Origin: Heracleum sosnowskyi
Lineage: Eukaryota > Streptophyta > Magnoliopsida > Apiales > Apiaceae
DNA: 64,000 nucleotides
Assembly (NCBI GenBank): GCA_030848705.1
Contig: JAUIZM010000023.1
Span: forward strand, 1,054,001 to 1,118,000
Reading direction: 5' to 3'
Shown: piece by piece, positions 38,161 to 49,739 of the stretch
Numbering within the stretch: position 1 is the stretch's first letter
Layout of the letters: the number at the start of each line of letters is the position of its first letter
Position numbers and translations under genes: made by a program
The notes under the pieces: generated by a model
The model's database searches: none
What the model was told of the DNA's origin: nothing
The model's input: the letters and a program-made list of their open reading frames with translations, nothing else

Positions 38161-39157
38161 TTGAAGCGGGTCGTTTTGAGGATATTTTCTCGTAGTTTGA
38201 CCCTATGGGTTTATAGAATTGTAGTAAACTTCATTTGGAGCTGTCCGGACCTGAATTGGAGCAGATACCAGGGGACGCCCGATTACGTATACCTCTTAAG
38301 GGATCTATACAAGGAAAACGGGGATAAATTGAAGCGGGTCGTTTTGAGGATATTTTCTCGTAGTTTGACCCTATGGGTTTATAGAATTGCAAAAAACTTT
38401 ATTTGGAGCAGTCCGGGCCTGAATTGGAGCAGATACCAGGGGACGCCCGATTACGTTTTCCTCTTAAGGGGGCTAAACAAGGAAAACGGGGATAAATTGA
38501 AGCGGGTCGTTTGTGGATATTTTCTCGTAGTTTGACCCTATGGGTTTATAGAATTGCAAAAAACTTCATTTGGAGCAGTCCGGGCTTGAACTGGAGCAGA
38601 TACCAGGGAACGCCCGATTACGTATACCTCTGAAGGGATCTATACAAGGAAAACGGGGATAAATTGAAGCGGGTCATTTTGAGGATATTTTCTCGTAGTT
38701 TGACCCTATGCGTTTATAGAATTGCAGTAAACTTCATTTGGAGCTGTCCAGACCTGAATTGGAGCAGATACCAGGGGACGCCCGATTACGAATACCTCTT
38801 AAGGGATCTATACAAGGAAAACGGGGATAAATTGAAGCGGGTCGTTTTGAGGATATTTTCTCGTAGTTTGACCCTATGGGTTTATAGAATTGCAGTAAAC
38901 TTCATTTGGAGCTGTCCGGACCTGAATTGGAGCAGATACCAGGGGACGCCCGATTACGTATACCTCTTAAGGGATCTATACATGGAAAACGGGGATAAAT
39001 TGAAGCGGGTCGTTTTATGGATATTTTCTCGTAGTTTGACCCTATGGGTTTATGGAATTGCAAAATACTTCATTTGGAGCAGTCCGGGCCTAAATTGGAG
39101 CAGATACCAGGGGACGCCCGATTACGTATACCTCTGAAGGGAGCTATACAAGGAAAA
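36310..39157 (+). repeat. 2,848-bp tandem duplication, copy 1 (17 monomers)
   Basis: Seventeen monomers minus eight bases (one 6-bp and two 1-bp deletions). Every private marker I checked recurs 2,848 bp later: ctatggacaattgc at 37,371 and 40,219, gctacataagg, gttttgttgatatt, ctatgcgtttatag with gctgtccagacc, and tatggaattgcaaaatac at about 39,052 and 41,900. No difference between the two copies was noticed by eye. Confidence 0.88.
37371..37380 (+). other. 6-bp deletion, first copy
   Basis: Reads ctatggacaattgc where relatives read ctatgggtttatacaattgc; gtttat is missing. The identical change at 40,219 dates it before the 2,848-bp duplication. Confidence 0.9.
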
Positions 39158-42005
39158 CGGGGATAAATTGAAGCGAGTCGTTTTGTGGATATTTTCTCGT
39201 AGTTTGACCCTATGGGTTTATAGAATTGCAGTAAACTTCATTTGGAGCTCTCCGGACCAGAATTGGAGCAGATACCAGGGGACGCCCGATTACGTATACC
39301 TCTTAAGGGATCTATACATGGAAAACGGGGATAAATTGAAGCGGGTCGTTTTGTCGATATTTTCTCGTAGTTTGACCCTATGGGTTTATAGAATTGCAAA
39401 AAACTTCATTTGGAGCAGTCCGGGCCTAAATTGGAGAAGATACCAGGGGACGCCCGATTACGTATACCTCTGAAGGGAGCTATACAAGGAAAACGGGGAT
39501 AAATTGATGCGGGTCATTTTGTGGGTATTTTCTAGTAGTTTGACCCTATAGGTTTATAGAATTGCAAAAAATTTATTTGGAGCAGTCCGGGCCTGAATTG
39601 GAGCAGATACCAGGGGACGCCCGATTACGTTGTCCTCTTAAGGGGGCTGTACAAGAAAAACGGGGATAAATTGAAGCGGGTCGTTTTGTGGATATTTTCT
39701 CGTAGTTTGACCCTATGGGTTTATAGAATTGCAAAAAACTTCATTTGGAGCAGTCCGGGCTTGAACTGGAGCAGATACCAGGGAACGCCCGATTACGTAT
39801 ACCTCTGAAGGGATCTATACAAGGAAAACGGGGATAAATTGAAGCGGGTCGTTTTGAGGATATTTTCTCGTAGTTTGACCCTATGGGTTTATAGAATTGC
39901 AGTAAACTTCATTTGGATCTGTCCGGACCTGAATTGGAGCAGATACCAGGGGACGCCCGATTACGAATACCTCTTAAGGGATCTATACAAGGAAAACGGG
40001 GATAAATTGAAGCGGGTCGTTTTGAGGATATTTTCTCGTAGTTTGACCCTATGGGTTTATAGAATTGCAGTAAACTTCATTTGGAGCTCTCCGGACCTGA
40101 ATTGGAGCAGATACCAGGGGACGCACGATTACGTATACCTCTTAAGGGATCTATACATGGAAAACGGGGATAAATTGAAGCGGGTCGTTTTATGGATATT
40201 TTCTCGTAGTTTGACCCTATGGACAATTGCAAAAAACTTCATTTGGAGCAGTCCGGGCCTAAATTGGAGCAGATACCAGGAGACGCCCGATTACGTATAC
40301 CTCTGAAGGGAGCTATACAAGGAAAACGGGGATAAATTGAAGCGGGTCGTTTTGTGGGTATTTTCTAGTAGTTTGACCCTATAGGTTTATAGAATTGCAA
40401 AAAACTTCATTTGGAGCAGTCCGGGCCTGAATTGGAGCAGATACCAGGGGACGCCCGATTACGTATACCTCCTAAGGGAGCTACATAAGGAAAACGGGGA
40501 TAAATTGAAGCGAGTCGTTTTGTTGATATTTTCTTGTAGTTTGACCCTATGGGTTTATAGAATTGCAAAAAACTTCATTTGGAGCAGTCCGGGCCTGAAT
40601 TGGAGCAGATACCAGGGAACGCCCGATTACGTATACTTCTGAAGGGATCTATACAAAGAAAACGGGGATAAATTGAAGCGGGTCATTTTATGGATATTTT
40701 CTCGTAGTTTGACCCTATGGGTTTATAGAATTGCAAAAAACTTCTTTTGGAGCTGTCCGGACCTGAATTGGAGCAGATACCAGGGGACGCCCGATTACGT
40801 ATACCTCTTAAGGGATCTATAGATGGAAAACGGGGATAAATTGAAGCGGGTCGTTTTGTGGATATTTTCTCGTAGTTTGACCCTATGGGTTTATAGAATT
40901 GCAAAAAACTTCTTTTGGAGCTGTCCGGACCTGAAGTTGAGCAGATATCAGGGGACACCCGATTACGTATACCTCTGAAGGGAGCTATACAAGGAAAACG
41001 GGGATAAATTGAAGCGGGTCGTTTTGAGGATATTTTCTCGTAGTTTGACCCTATGGGTTTATAGAATTGTAGTAAACTTCATTTGGAGCTGTCCGGACCT
41101 GAATTGGAGCAGATACCAGGGGACGCCCGATTACGTATACCTCTTAAGGGATCTATACAAGGAAAACGGGGATAAATTGAAGCGGGTCGTTTTGAGGATA
41201 TTTTCTCGTAGTTTGACCCTATGGGTTTATAGAATTGCAAAAAACTTTATTTGGAGCAGTCCGGGCCTGAATTGGAGCAGATACCAGGGGACGCCCGATT
41301 ACGTTTTCCTCTTAAGGGGGCTAAACAAGGAAAACGGGGATAAATTGAAGCGGGTCGTTTGTGGATATTTTCTCGTAGTTTGACCCTATGGGTTTATAGA
41401 ATTGCAAAAAACTTCATTTGGAGCAGTCCGGGCTTGAACTGGAGCAGATACCAGGGAACGCCCGATTACGTATACCTCTGAAGGGATCTATACAAGGAAA
41501 ACGGGGATAAATTGAAGCGGGTCATTTTGAGGATATTTTCTCGTAGTTTGACCCTATGCGTTTATAGAATTGCAGTAAACTTCATTTGGAGCTGTCCAGA
41601 CCTGAATTGGAGCAGATACCAGGGGACGCCCGATTACGAATACCTCTTAAGGGATCTATACAAGGAAAACGGGGATAAATTGAAGCGGGTCGTTTTGAGG
41701 ATATTTTCTCGTAGTTTGACCCTATGGGTTTATAGAATTGCAGTAAACTTCATTTGGAGCTGTCCGGACCTGAATTGGAGCAGATACCAGGGGACGCCCG
41801 ATTACGTATACCTCTTAAGGGATCTATACATGGAAAACGGGGATAAATTGAAGCGGGTCGTTTTATGGATATTTTCTCGTAGTTTGACCCTATGGGTTTA
41901 TGGAATTGCAAAATACTTCATTTGGAGCAGTCCGGGCCTAAATTGGAGCAGATACCAGGGGACGCCCGATTACGTATACCTCTGAAGGGAGCTATACAAG
42001 GAAAA
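39158..42005 (+). repeat. 2,848-bp tandem duplication, copy 2
   Basis: Copy of 36,310-39,157 that carries the same 6-bp deletion and both one-base deletions. It ends where the sequence continues as a gtgggtattttctagtag monomer (about 42,030), while copy 1 continues into the S-type monomer that starts copy 2. The joint near 39,157 joins an aaaatac K-type monomer to an S-type monomer, a pairing not seen elsewhere. Confidence 0.87.
40219..40228 (+). other. 6-bp deletion, second copy
   Basis: Identical to the change at 37,371, displaced by exactly 2,848 bp. Confidence 0.9.
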
Positions 42006-42687
42006 CGGGGATAAATTGAAGCGGGTCGTTTTGTGGGTATTTTCTAGTAGTTTGACCCTATAGGTTTATAGAATTGCAAAAAACTTCATTTGGAGCAGTC
42101 CGGGCCTGAATTGGAGCAGATACCAGGGGACGCCCGATTACGTATACCTCCTAAGGGAGCTATACAAGGAAAACGGGGATAAATTGAAGCGAGTCGTTTT
42201 GTGGATATTTTCTTGTAGTTTGACCCTATGGGTTTATAGAATTGTAGTAAACTTCATTTGGAGCTGTCCGGACCTGAATTGGAGCAGATACCAGGGGACG
42301 CCCGATTACGTATACCTCTTAAGGGATCTATACAAGGAAAACGGGGATAAATTGAAGCGGGTCGTTTTATGGATATTTTCTCGTAGTTTGACCCTATGGG
42401 TTTATAGAATTGCAAAAAACTTCTTTTGGAGCTGTCCGGACCTGAATTGGAGCAGATACCAGGGGACGCCCGATTACGTATACCTCTTAAGGGATCTATA
42501 GATGGAAAACGGGGATAAATTGAAGCGGGTCGTTTTGTGGATATTTTCTCGTAGTTTGACCCTATGGGTTTATAGAATTGCAAAAAACTTCTTTTGGAGC
42601 TGTCCGGACCTGAAGTTGAGCAGATATCAGGGGACACCCGATTACGTATACCTCTGAAGGGAGCTATACAAGGAAAACGGGGATAAA
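42006..42687 (+). repeat. Transitional monomers before the second central HOR sub-family
   Basis: Four monomers including an unusual ttcttgtag monomer with gtagtaaac (about 42,212-42,260), a combination that seems to join two types. The last is an L-type. It completes a 10-mer counted from the anchor at 41,009 (1,679 bp). Confidence 0.75.
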
Positions 42688-44198
42688 TTGAAGCGGGTCG
42701 TTTTGAGGATATTTTCTCGTAGTTTGACCCTATGGGTTTATAGAATTGTAGTAAACTTCATTTGGAGCTGTCCGGACCTGAATTGGAGCAGATACCAGGG
42801 GACGCCCGATTACGTATACCTCTTAAGGGATCTATACAAGGAAAACGGGGATAAATTGAAGCGGGTCGTTTTGAGGATATTTTCTCGTAGTTTGACCCTA
42901 TGGGTTTATAGAATTGCAAAAAACTTTATTTGGAGCAGTCCGGGCCTGAATTGGAGCAGATACCAGGGGACGCCCGATTACGTTTTCCTCTTAAGGGGGC
43001 TAAACAAGGAAAACGGGGATAAATTGAAGCGGGTCGTTTGTGGATATTTTCTCGTAGTTTGACCCTATGGGTTTATAGAATTGCAAAAATCTTCATTTGG
43101 AGCAGTCCGGGCTTGAACTGGAGCAGATACCAGGGAACGCCCGATTACGTATACCTCTGAAGGGATCTATACAAGGAAAACGGGGATAAATTGAAGCGGG
43201 TCGTTTTGAGGATATTTTCTCGTAGTTTGACCCTATGCGTTTATAGAATTGCAGTAAACTTCATTTGGAGCTGTCCAGACCTGAATTGGAGCAGATACCA
43301 GGGGACGCCCGATTACGAATACCTCTTAAGGGATCTATACAAGGAAAACGGGGATAAATTGAAGCGGGTCGTTTTGAGGATATTTTCTCGTAGTTTGACC
43401 CTATGGGTTTATAGAATTGCAAAATACTTCATTTGGAGCAGTCCGGGCCTAAATTGGAGCAGATACCAGGGGACGCCCGATTACGTATACCTCTGAAGGG
43501 AGCTATACAAGGAAAACGGGGATAAATTGAAGCGGGTCGTTTTGTGGGTATTTTCTAGTAGTTTGACCCTATAGGTTTATAGAATTGCAAAAAACTTCAT
43601 TTGGAGCAGTCCGGGCCTGAATTGGAGCAGATACCAGGGGACGCCCGATTACGTATACCTCCTAAGGGAGCTATATAAGGAAAACGGGGATAAATTGAAG
43701 CGAGTCGTTTTGTGGATATTTTCTTGTAGTTTGACCCTATGGGTTTATAGAATTGCAAAAAACTTCATTTGGAGCAGTCCGGACCTGAATTGGAGCAGAT
43801 ACCAGGGAACGCCCGATTACGTATACTTCTGAAGGGATCTATACAAAGAAAACGGGGATAAATTGAAGCGGGTCGTTTTATGGATATTTTCTCGTAGTTT
43901 GACCCTATGGGTTTATAGAATTGCAAAAAACTTCTTTTGGAGCTGTCCGGACCTGAATTGGAGCAGATACCAGGGGACGCCCGATTACGTATACCTCTTA
44001 AGGGATCTATAGATGGAAAACGGGGATAAATTGAAGCGGGTCGTTTTGTGGATATTTTCTCGTAGTTTGACCCTATGGGTTTATAGAATTGCAAAAAACT
44101 TCTTTTGGAGCTGTCCGGACCTGAAGTTGAGCAGATATCAAGGGACACCCGATTACGTATACCTCTGAAGGGAGCTATACAAGGAAAACGGGGATAAA
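42688..44198 (+). repeat. Second central sub-family, 9-mer (1,511 bp), copy 1
   Basis: Begins with the gtagtaaac anchor, then a ctttatttgg monomer ending gttttcctcttaaggggg and ctaaacaagg, then the gtcgtttgtgg deletion monomer. Private gcaaaaatcttc at 43,084 and gatatcaagggac at about 44,132 recur 1,511 bp later, so the next 1.5 kb is a recent tandem copy. Confidence 0.88.
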
Positions 44199-45709
44199 TT
44201 GAAGCGGGTCGTTTTGAGGATATTTTCTCGTAGTTTGACCCTATGGGTTTATAGAATTGTAGTAAACTTCATTTGGAGCTGTCCGGACCTGAATTGGAGC
44301 AGATACCAGGGGACGCCCGATTACGTATACCTCTTAAGGGATCTATACAAGGAAAACGGGGATAAATTGAAGCGGGTCGTTTTGAGGATATTTTCTCGTA
44401 GTTTGACCCTATGGGTTTATAGAATTGCAAAAAACTTTATTTGGAGCAGTCCGGGCCTGAATTGGAGCAGATACCAGGGGACGCCCGATTACGTTTTCCT
44501 CTTAAGGGGGCTAAACAAGGAAAACGGGGATAAATTGAAGCGGGTCGTTTGTGGATATTTTCTCGTAGTTTGACCCTATGGGTTTATAGAATTGCAAAAA
44601 TCTTCATTTGGAGCAGTCCGGGCTTGAACTGGAGCAGATACCAGGGAACGCCCGATTACGTATACCTCTGAAGGGATCTATACAAGGAAAACGGGGATAA
44701 ATTGAAGCGGGTCGTTTTGAGGATATTTTCTCGTAGTTTGACCCTATGCGTTTATAGAATTGCAGTAAACTTCATTTGGAGCTGTCCAGACCTGAATTGG
44801 AGCAGATACCAGGGGACGCCCGATTACGAATACCTCTTAAGGGATCTATACAAGGAAAACGGGGATAAATTGAAGCGGGTCGTTTTGAGGATATTTTCTC
44901 GTAGTTTGACCCTATGGGTTTATAGAATTGCAAAATACTTCATTTGGAGCAGTCCGGGCCTAAATTGGAGCAGATACCAGGGGACGCCCGATTACGTATA
45001 CCTCTGAAGGGAGCTATACAAGGAAAACGGGGATAAATTGAAGCGGGTCGTTTTGTGGGTATTTTCTAGTAGTTTGACCCTATAGGTTTATAGAATTGCA
45101 AAAAACTTCATTTGGAGCAGTCCGGGCCTGAATTGGAGCAGATACCAGGGGACGCCCGATTACGTATACCTCCTAAGGGAGCTATATAAGGAAAACGGGG
45201 ATAAATTGAAGCGAGTCGTTTTGTGGATATTTTCTTGTAGTTTGACCCTATGGGTTTATAGAATTGCAAAAAACTTCATTTGGAGCAGTCCGGACCTGAA
45301 TTGGAGCAGATACCAGGGAACGCCCGATTACGTATACTTCTGAAGGGATCTATACAAAGAAAACGGGGATAAATTGAAGCGGGTCGTTTTATGGATATTT
45401 TCTCGTAGTTTGACCCTATGGGTTTATAGAATTGCAAAAAACTTCTTTTGGAGCTGTCCGGACCTGAATTGGAGCAGATACCAGGGGACGCCCGATTACG
45501 TATACCTCTTAAGGGATCTATAGATGGAAAACGGGGATAAATTGAAGCGGGTCGTTTTGTGGATATTTTCTCGTAGTTTGACCCTATGGGTTTATAGAAT
45601 TGCAAAAAACTTCTTTTGGAGCTGTCCGGACCTGAAGTTGAGCAGATATCAAGGGACACCCGATTACGTATACCTCTGAAGGGAGCTATACAAGGAAAAC
45701 GGGGATAAA
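44199..45709 (+). repeat. Second central sub-family, 9-mer (1,511 bp), copy 2
   Basis: Matches the previous unit, including gcaaaaatcttc at 44,595 and gatatcaagggac at about 45,643. No further differences were noticed by eye. The one-base deletion in gtcgtttgtgg is at about 44,545. Confidence 0.88.
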
Positions 45710-46045
45710 TTGAAGCGGGTCGTTTTGAGGATATTTTCTCGTAGTTTGACCCTATGGGTTTATAGAATTGTAGTAAACTTCATTTGGAGCTGTCCGGACC
45801 TGAATTGGAGCAGATACCAGGGGACGCCCGATTACGTATACCTCTTAAGGGATCTATAGATGGAAAACGGGGATAAATTGAAGCGGGTCGTTTTGTGGAT
45901 ATTTTCTCGTAGTTTGACCCTATGGGTTTATAGAATTGCAAAAAACTTCTTTTGGAGCTGTCCGGACCTGAAGTTGAGCAGATATCAGGGGACACCCGAT
46001 TACGTATACCTCTGAAGGGAGCTATACAAGGAAAACGGGGATAAA
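45710..46045 (+). repeat. 336-bp two-monomer insertion (anchor plus L-type), first
   Basis: An anchor monomer (gtagtaaac) ending ctatagatgg is followed by an L-type monomer and then by another anchor. The dimer looks like a duplicate of the unit border, fused with the tail of the cttcttttgg monomer. The same dimer occurs at 47,725-48,060. Confidence 0.85.
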
Positions 46046-47724
46046 TTGAAGCGGGTCGTTTTGAGGATATTTTCTCGTAGTTTGACCCTATGGGTTTATA
46101 GAATTGTAGTAAACTTCATTTGGAGCTGTCCGGACCTGAATTGGAGCAGATACCAGGGGACGCCCGATTACGTATACCTCTTAAGGGATCTATACAAGGA
46201 AAACGGGGATAAATTGAAGCGGGTCGTTTTGAGGATATTTTCTCGTAGTTTGACCCTATGGGTTTATAGAATTGCAAAAAACTTTATTTGGAGCAGTCCG
46301 GGCCTGAATTGGAGCAGATACCAGGGGACGCCCGATTACGTTTTCCTCTTAAGGGGGCTAAACAAGGAAAACGGGGATAAATTGAAGCGGGTCGTTTGTG
46401 GATATTTTCTCGTAGTTTGACCCTATGGGTTTATAGAATTGCAAAAAACTTCATTTGGAGCAGTCCGGGCTTGAACTGGAGCAGATACCAGGGAACGCCC
46501 GATTACGTATACCTCTGAAGGGATCTATACAAGGAAAACGGGGATAAATTGAAGCGGGTCGTTTTGAGGATATTTTCTCGTAGTTTGACCCTATGCGTTT
46601 ATAGAATTGCAGTAAACTTCATTTGGAGCTGTCCGGACCTGAATTGGAGCAGATACCAGGGGACGCCCGATTACGAATACCTCTTAAGGGATCTATACAA
46701 GGAAAACGGGGATAAATTGAAGCGGGTCGTTTTGAGGATATTTTCTCGTAGTTTGACCCTATGGGTTTATAGAATTGCAGTAAACTTCATTTGGAGCTGT
46801 CCAGACCTGAATTGGAGCAGATACCAGGGGACGCCCGATTACGTATACCTCTTAAGGGATCTATACATGGAAAACGGGGATAAATTGAAGCGGGTCGTTT
46901 TATGGATATTTTCTCGTAGTTTGACCCTATGGGTTTATAGAATTGCAAAATACTTCATTTGGAGCAGTCCGGGCCTAAATTGGAGCAGATACCAGGGGAC
47001 GCCCGATTACGTATACCTCTGAAGGGAGCTATACAAGGAAAACGGGGATAAATTGAAGCGGGTCGTTTTGTGGGTATTTTCTAGTAGTTTGACCCTATAG
47101 GTTTATAGAATTGCAAAAAACTTCATTTGGAGCAGTCCGGGCCTGAATTGGAGCAGATACCAGGGGACGCCCGATTACGTATACCTCCTAAGGGAGCTAT
47201 ATAAGGAAAACGGGGATAAATTGAAGCGAGTCGTTTTGTTGATATTTTCTTGTAGTTTGACCCTATGGGTTTATAGAATTGCAAAAAACTTCATTTGGAG
47301 CAGTCCGGACCTGAATTGGAGCAGATACCAGGGAACGCCCGATTACGTATACTTCTGAAGGGATCTATACAAAGAAAACGGGGATAAATTGAAGCGGGTC
47401 GTTTTATGGATATTTTCTCGTAGTTTGACCCTATGGGTTTATAGAATTGCAAAAAACTTCTTTTGGAGCTGTCCGGACCTGAATTGGAGCAGATACCAGG
47501 GGACGCCCGATTACGTATACCTCTTTAGGGATCTATAGATGGAAAACGGGGATAAATTGAAGCGGGTCGTTTTGTGGATATTTTCTCGTAGTTTGACCCT
47601 ATGGGTTTATAGAATTGCAAAAAACTTCTTTTGGAGCTGTCCGGACCTGAAGTTGAGCAGATATCAGGGGACACCCGATTACGTATACCTCTGAAGGGAG
47701 CTATACAAGGAAAACGGGGATAAA
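46046..47724 (+). repeat. Second central sub-family, 10-mer (1,679 bp), copy 1
   Basis: Ten monomers minus one base. Compared with the 9-mer it has one more V-type monomer (gctgtccagacc). Markers are gcaaaatacttc, gctatataagg, gttttgttgatatt and cctctttaggg at 47,521. The last recurs at 49,536 and 51,551, exactly 2,015 bp apart each time. Confidence 0.87.
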
Positions 47725-48060
47725 TTGAAGCGGGTCGTTTTGAGGATATTTTCTCGTAGTTTGACCCTATGGGTTTATAGAATTGTAGTAAACTTCATTT
47801 GGAGCTGTCCGGACCTGAATTGGAGCAGATACCAGGGGACGCCCGATTACGTATACCTCTTAAGGGATCTATAGATGGAAAACGGGGATAAATTGAAGCG
47901 GGTCGTTTTGTGGATATTTTCTCGTAGTTTGACCCTATGGGTTTATAGAATTGCAAAAAACTTCTTTTGGAGCTGTCCGGACCTGAAGTTGAGCAGATAT
48001 CAGGGGACACCCGATTACGTATACCTCTGAAGGGAGCTATACAAGGAAAACGGGGATAAA
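47725..48060 (+). repeat. 336-bp two-monomer insertion (anchor plus L-type), second
   Basis: Copy of 45,710-46,045 displaced by 2,015 bp. With the preceding 10-mer it makes a 12-mer of 2,015 bp, the same length as the first central 12-mer but with a different monomer order. Confidence 0.85.
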
Positions 48061-49739
48061 TTGAAGCGGGTCGTTTTGAGGATATTTTCTCGTAGTTTGA
48101 CCCTATGGGTTTATAGAATTGTAGTAAACTTCATTTGGAGCTGTCCGGACCTGAATTGGAGCAGATACCAGGGGACGCCCGATTACGTATACCTCTTAAG
48201 GGATCTATACAAGGAAAACGGGGATAAATTGAAGCGGGTCGTTTTGAGGATATTTTCTCGTAGTTTGACCCTATGGGTTTATAGAATTGCAAAAAACTTT
48301 ATTTGGAGCAGTCCGGGCCTGAATTGGAGCAGATACCAGGGGACGCCCGATTACGTTTTCCTCTTAAGGGGGCTAAACAAGGAAAACGGGGATAAATTGA
48401 AGCGGGTCGTTTGTGGATATTTTCTCGTAGTTTGACCCTATGGGTTTATAGAATTGCAAAAAACTTCATTTGGAGCAGTCCGGGCTTGAACTGGAGCAGA
48501 TACCAGGGAACGCCCGATTACGTATACCTCTGAAGGGATCTATACAAGGAAAACGGGGATAAATTGAAGCGGGTCGTTTTGAGGATATTTTCTCGTAGTT
48601 TGACCCTATGCGTTTATAGAATTGCAGTAAACTTCATTTGGAGCTGTCCGGACCTGAATTGGAGCAGATACCAGGGGACGCCCGATTACGAATACCTCTT
48701 AAGGGATCTATACAAGGAAAACGGGGATAAATTGAAGCGGGTCGTTTTGAGGATATTTTCTCGTAGTTTGACCCTATGGGTTTATAGAATTGCAGTAAAC
48801 TTCATTTGGAGCTGTCCAGACCTGAATTGGAGCAGATACCAGGGGACGCCCGATTACGTATACCTCTTAAGGGATCTATACATGGAAAACGGGGATAAAT
48901 TGAAGCGGGTCGTTTTATGGATATTTTCTCGTAGTTTGACCCTATGGGTTTATAGAATTGCAAAATACTTCATTTGGAGCAGTCCGGGCCTAAATTGGAG
49001 CAGATACCAGGGGACGCCCGATTACGTATACCTCTGAAGGGAGCTATACAAGGAAAACGGGGATAAATTGAAGCGGGTCGTTTTGTGGGTATTTTCTAGT
49101 AGTTTGACCCTATAGGTTTATAGAATTGCAAAAAACTTCATTTGGAGCAGTCCGGGCCTGAATTGGAGCAGATACCAGGGGACGCCCGATTACGTATACC
49201 TCCTAAGGGAGCTATATAAGGAAAACGGGGATAAATTGAAGCGAGTCGTTTTGTTGATATTTTCTTGTAGTTTGACCCTATGGGTTTATAGAATTGCAAA
49301 AAACTTCATTTGGAGCAGTCCGGACCTGAATTGGAGCAGATACCAGGGAACGCCCGATTACGTATACTTCTGAAGGGATCTATACAAAGAAAACGGGGAT
49401 AAATTGAAGCGGGTCGTTTTATGGATATTTTCTCGTAGTTTGACCCTATGGGTTTATAGAATTGCAAAAAACTTCTTTTGGAGCTGTCCGGACCTGAATT
49501 GGAGCAGATACCAGGGGACGCCCGATTACGTATACCTCTTTAGGGATCTATAGATGGAAAACGGGGATAAATTGAAGCGGGTCGTTTTGTGGATATTTTC
49601 TCGTAGTTTGACCCTATGGGTTTATAGAATTGCAAAAAACTTCTTTTGGAGCTGTCCGGACCTGAAGTTGAGCAGATATCAGGGGACACCCGATTACGTA
49701 TACCTCTGAAGGGAGCTATACAAGGAAAACGGGGATAAA
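48061..49739 (+). repeat. Second central sub-family, 10-mer (1,679 bp), copy 2
   Basis: Repeats 46,046-47,724, with cctctttaggg at 49,536 and gttttgttgatatt at about 49,247. It is not followed by the 336-bp dimer. Confidence 0.87.

Noticed and set aside
36310..42005. Assembly error as the explanation for the near-perfect 2,848-bp duplication
   Set aside because: Not excluded, but similar nested duplications with different markers and lengths occur across the window, and the joint near 39,157 is a clean in-register monomer switch. Kept as a real feature with read support still to be tested.
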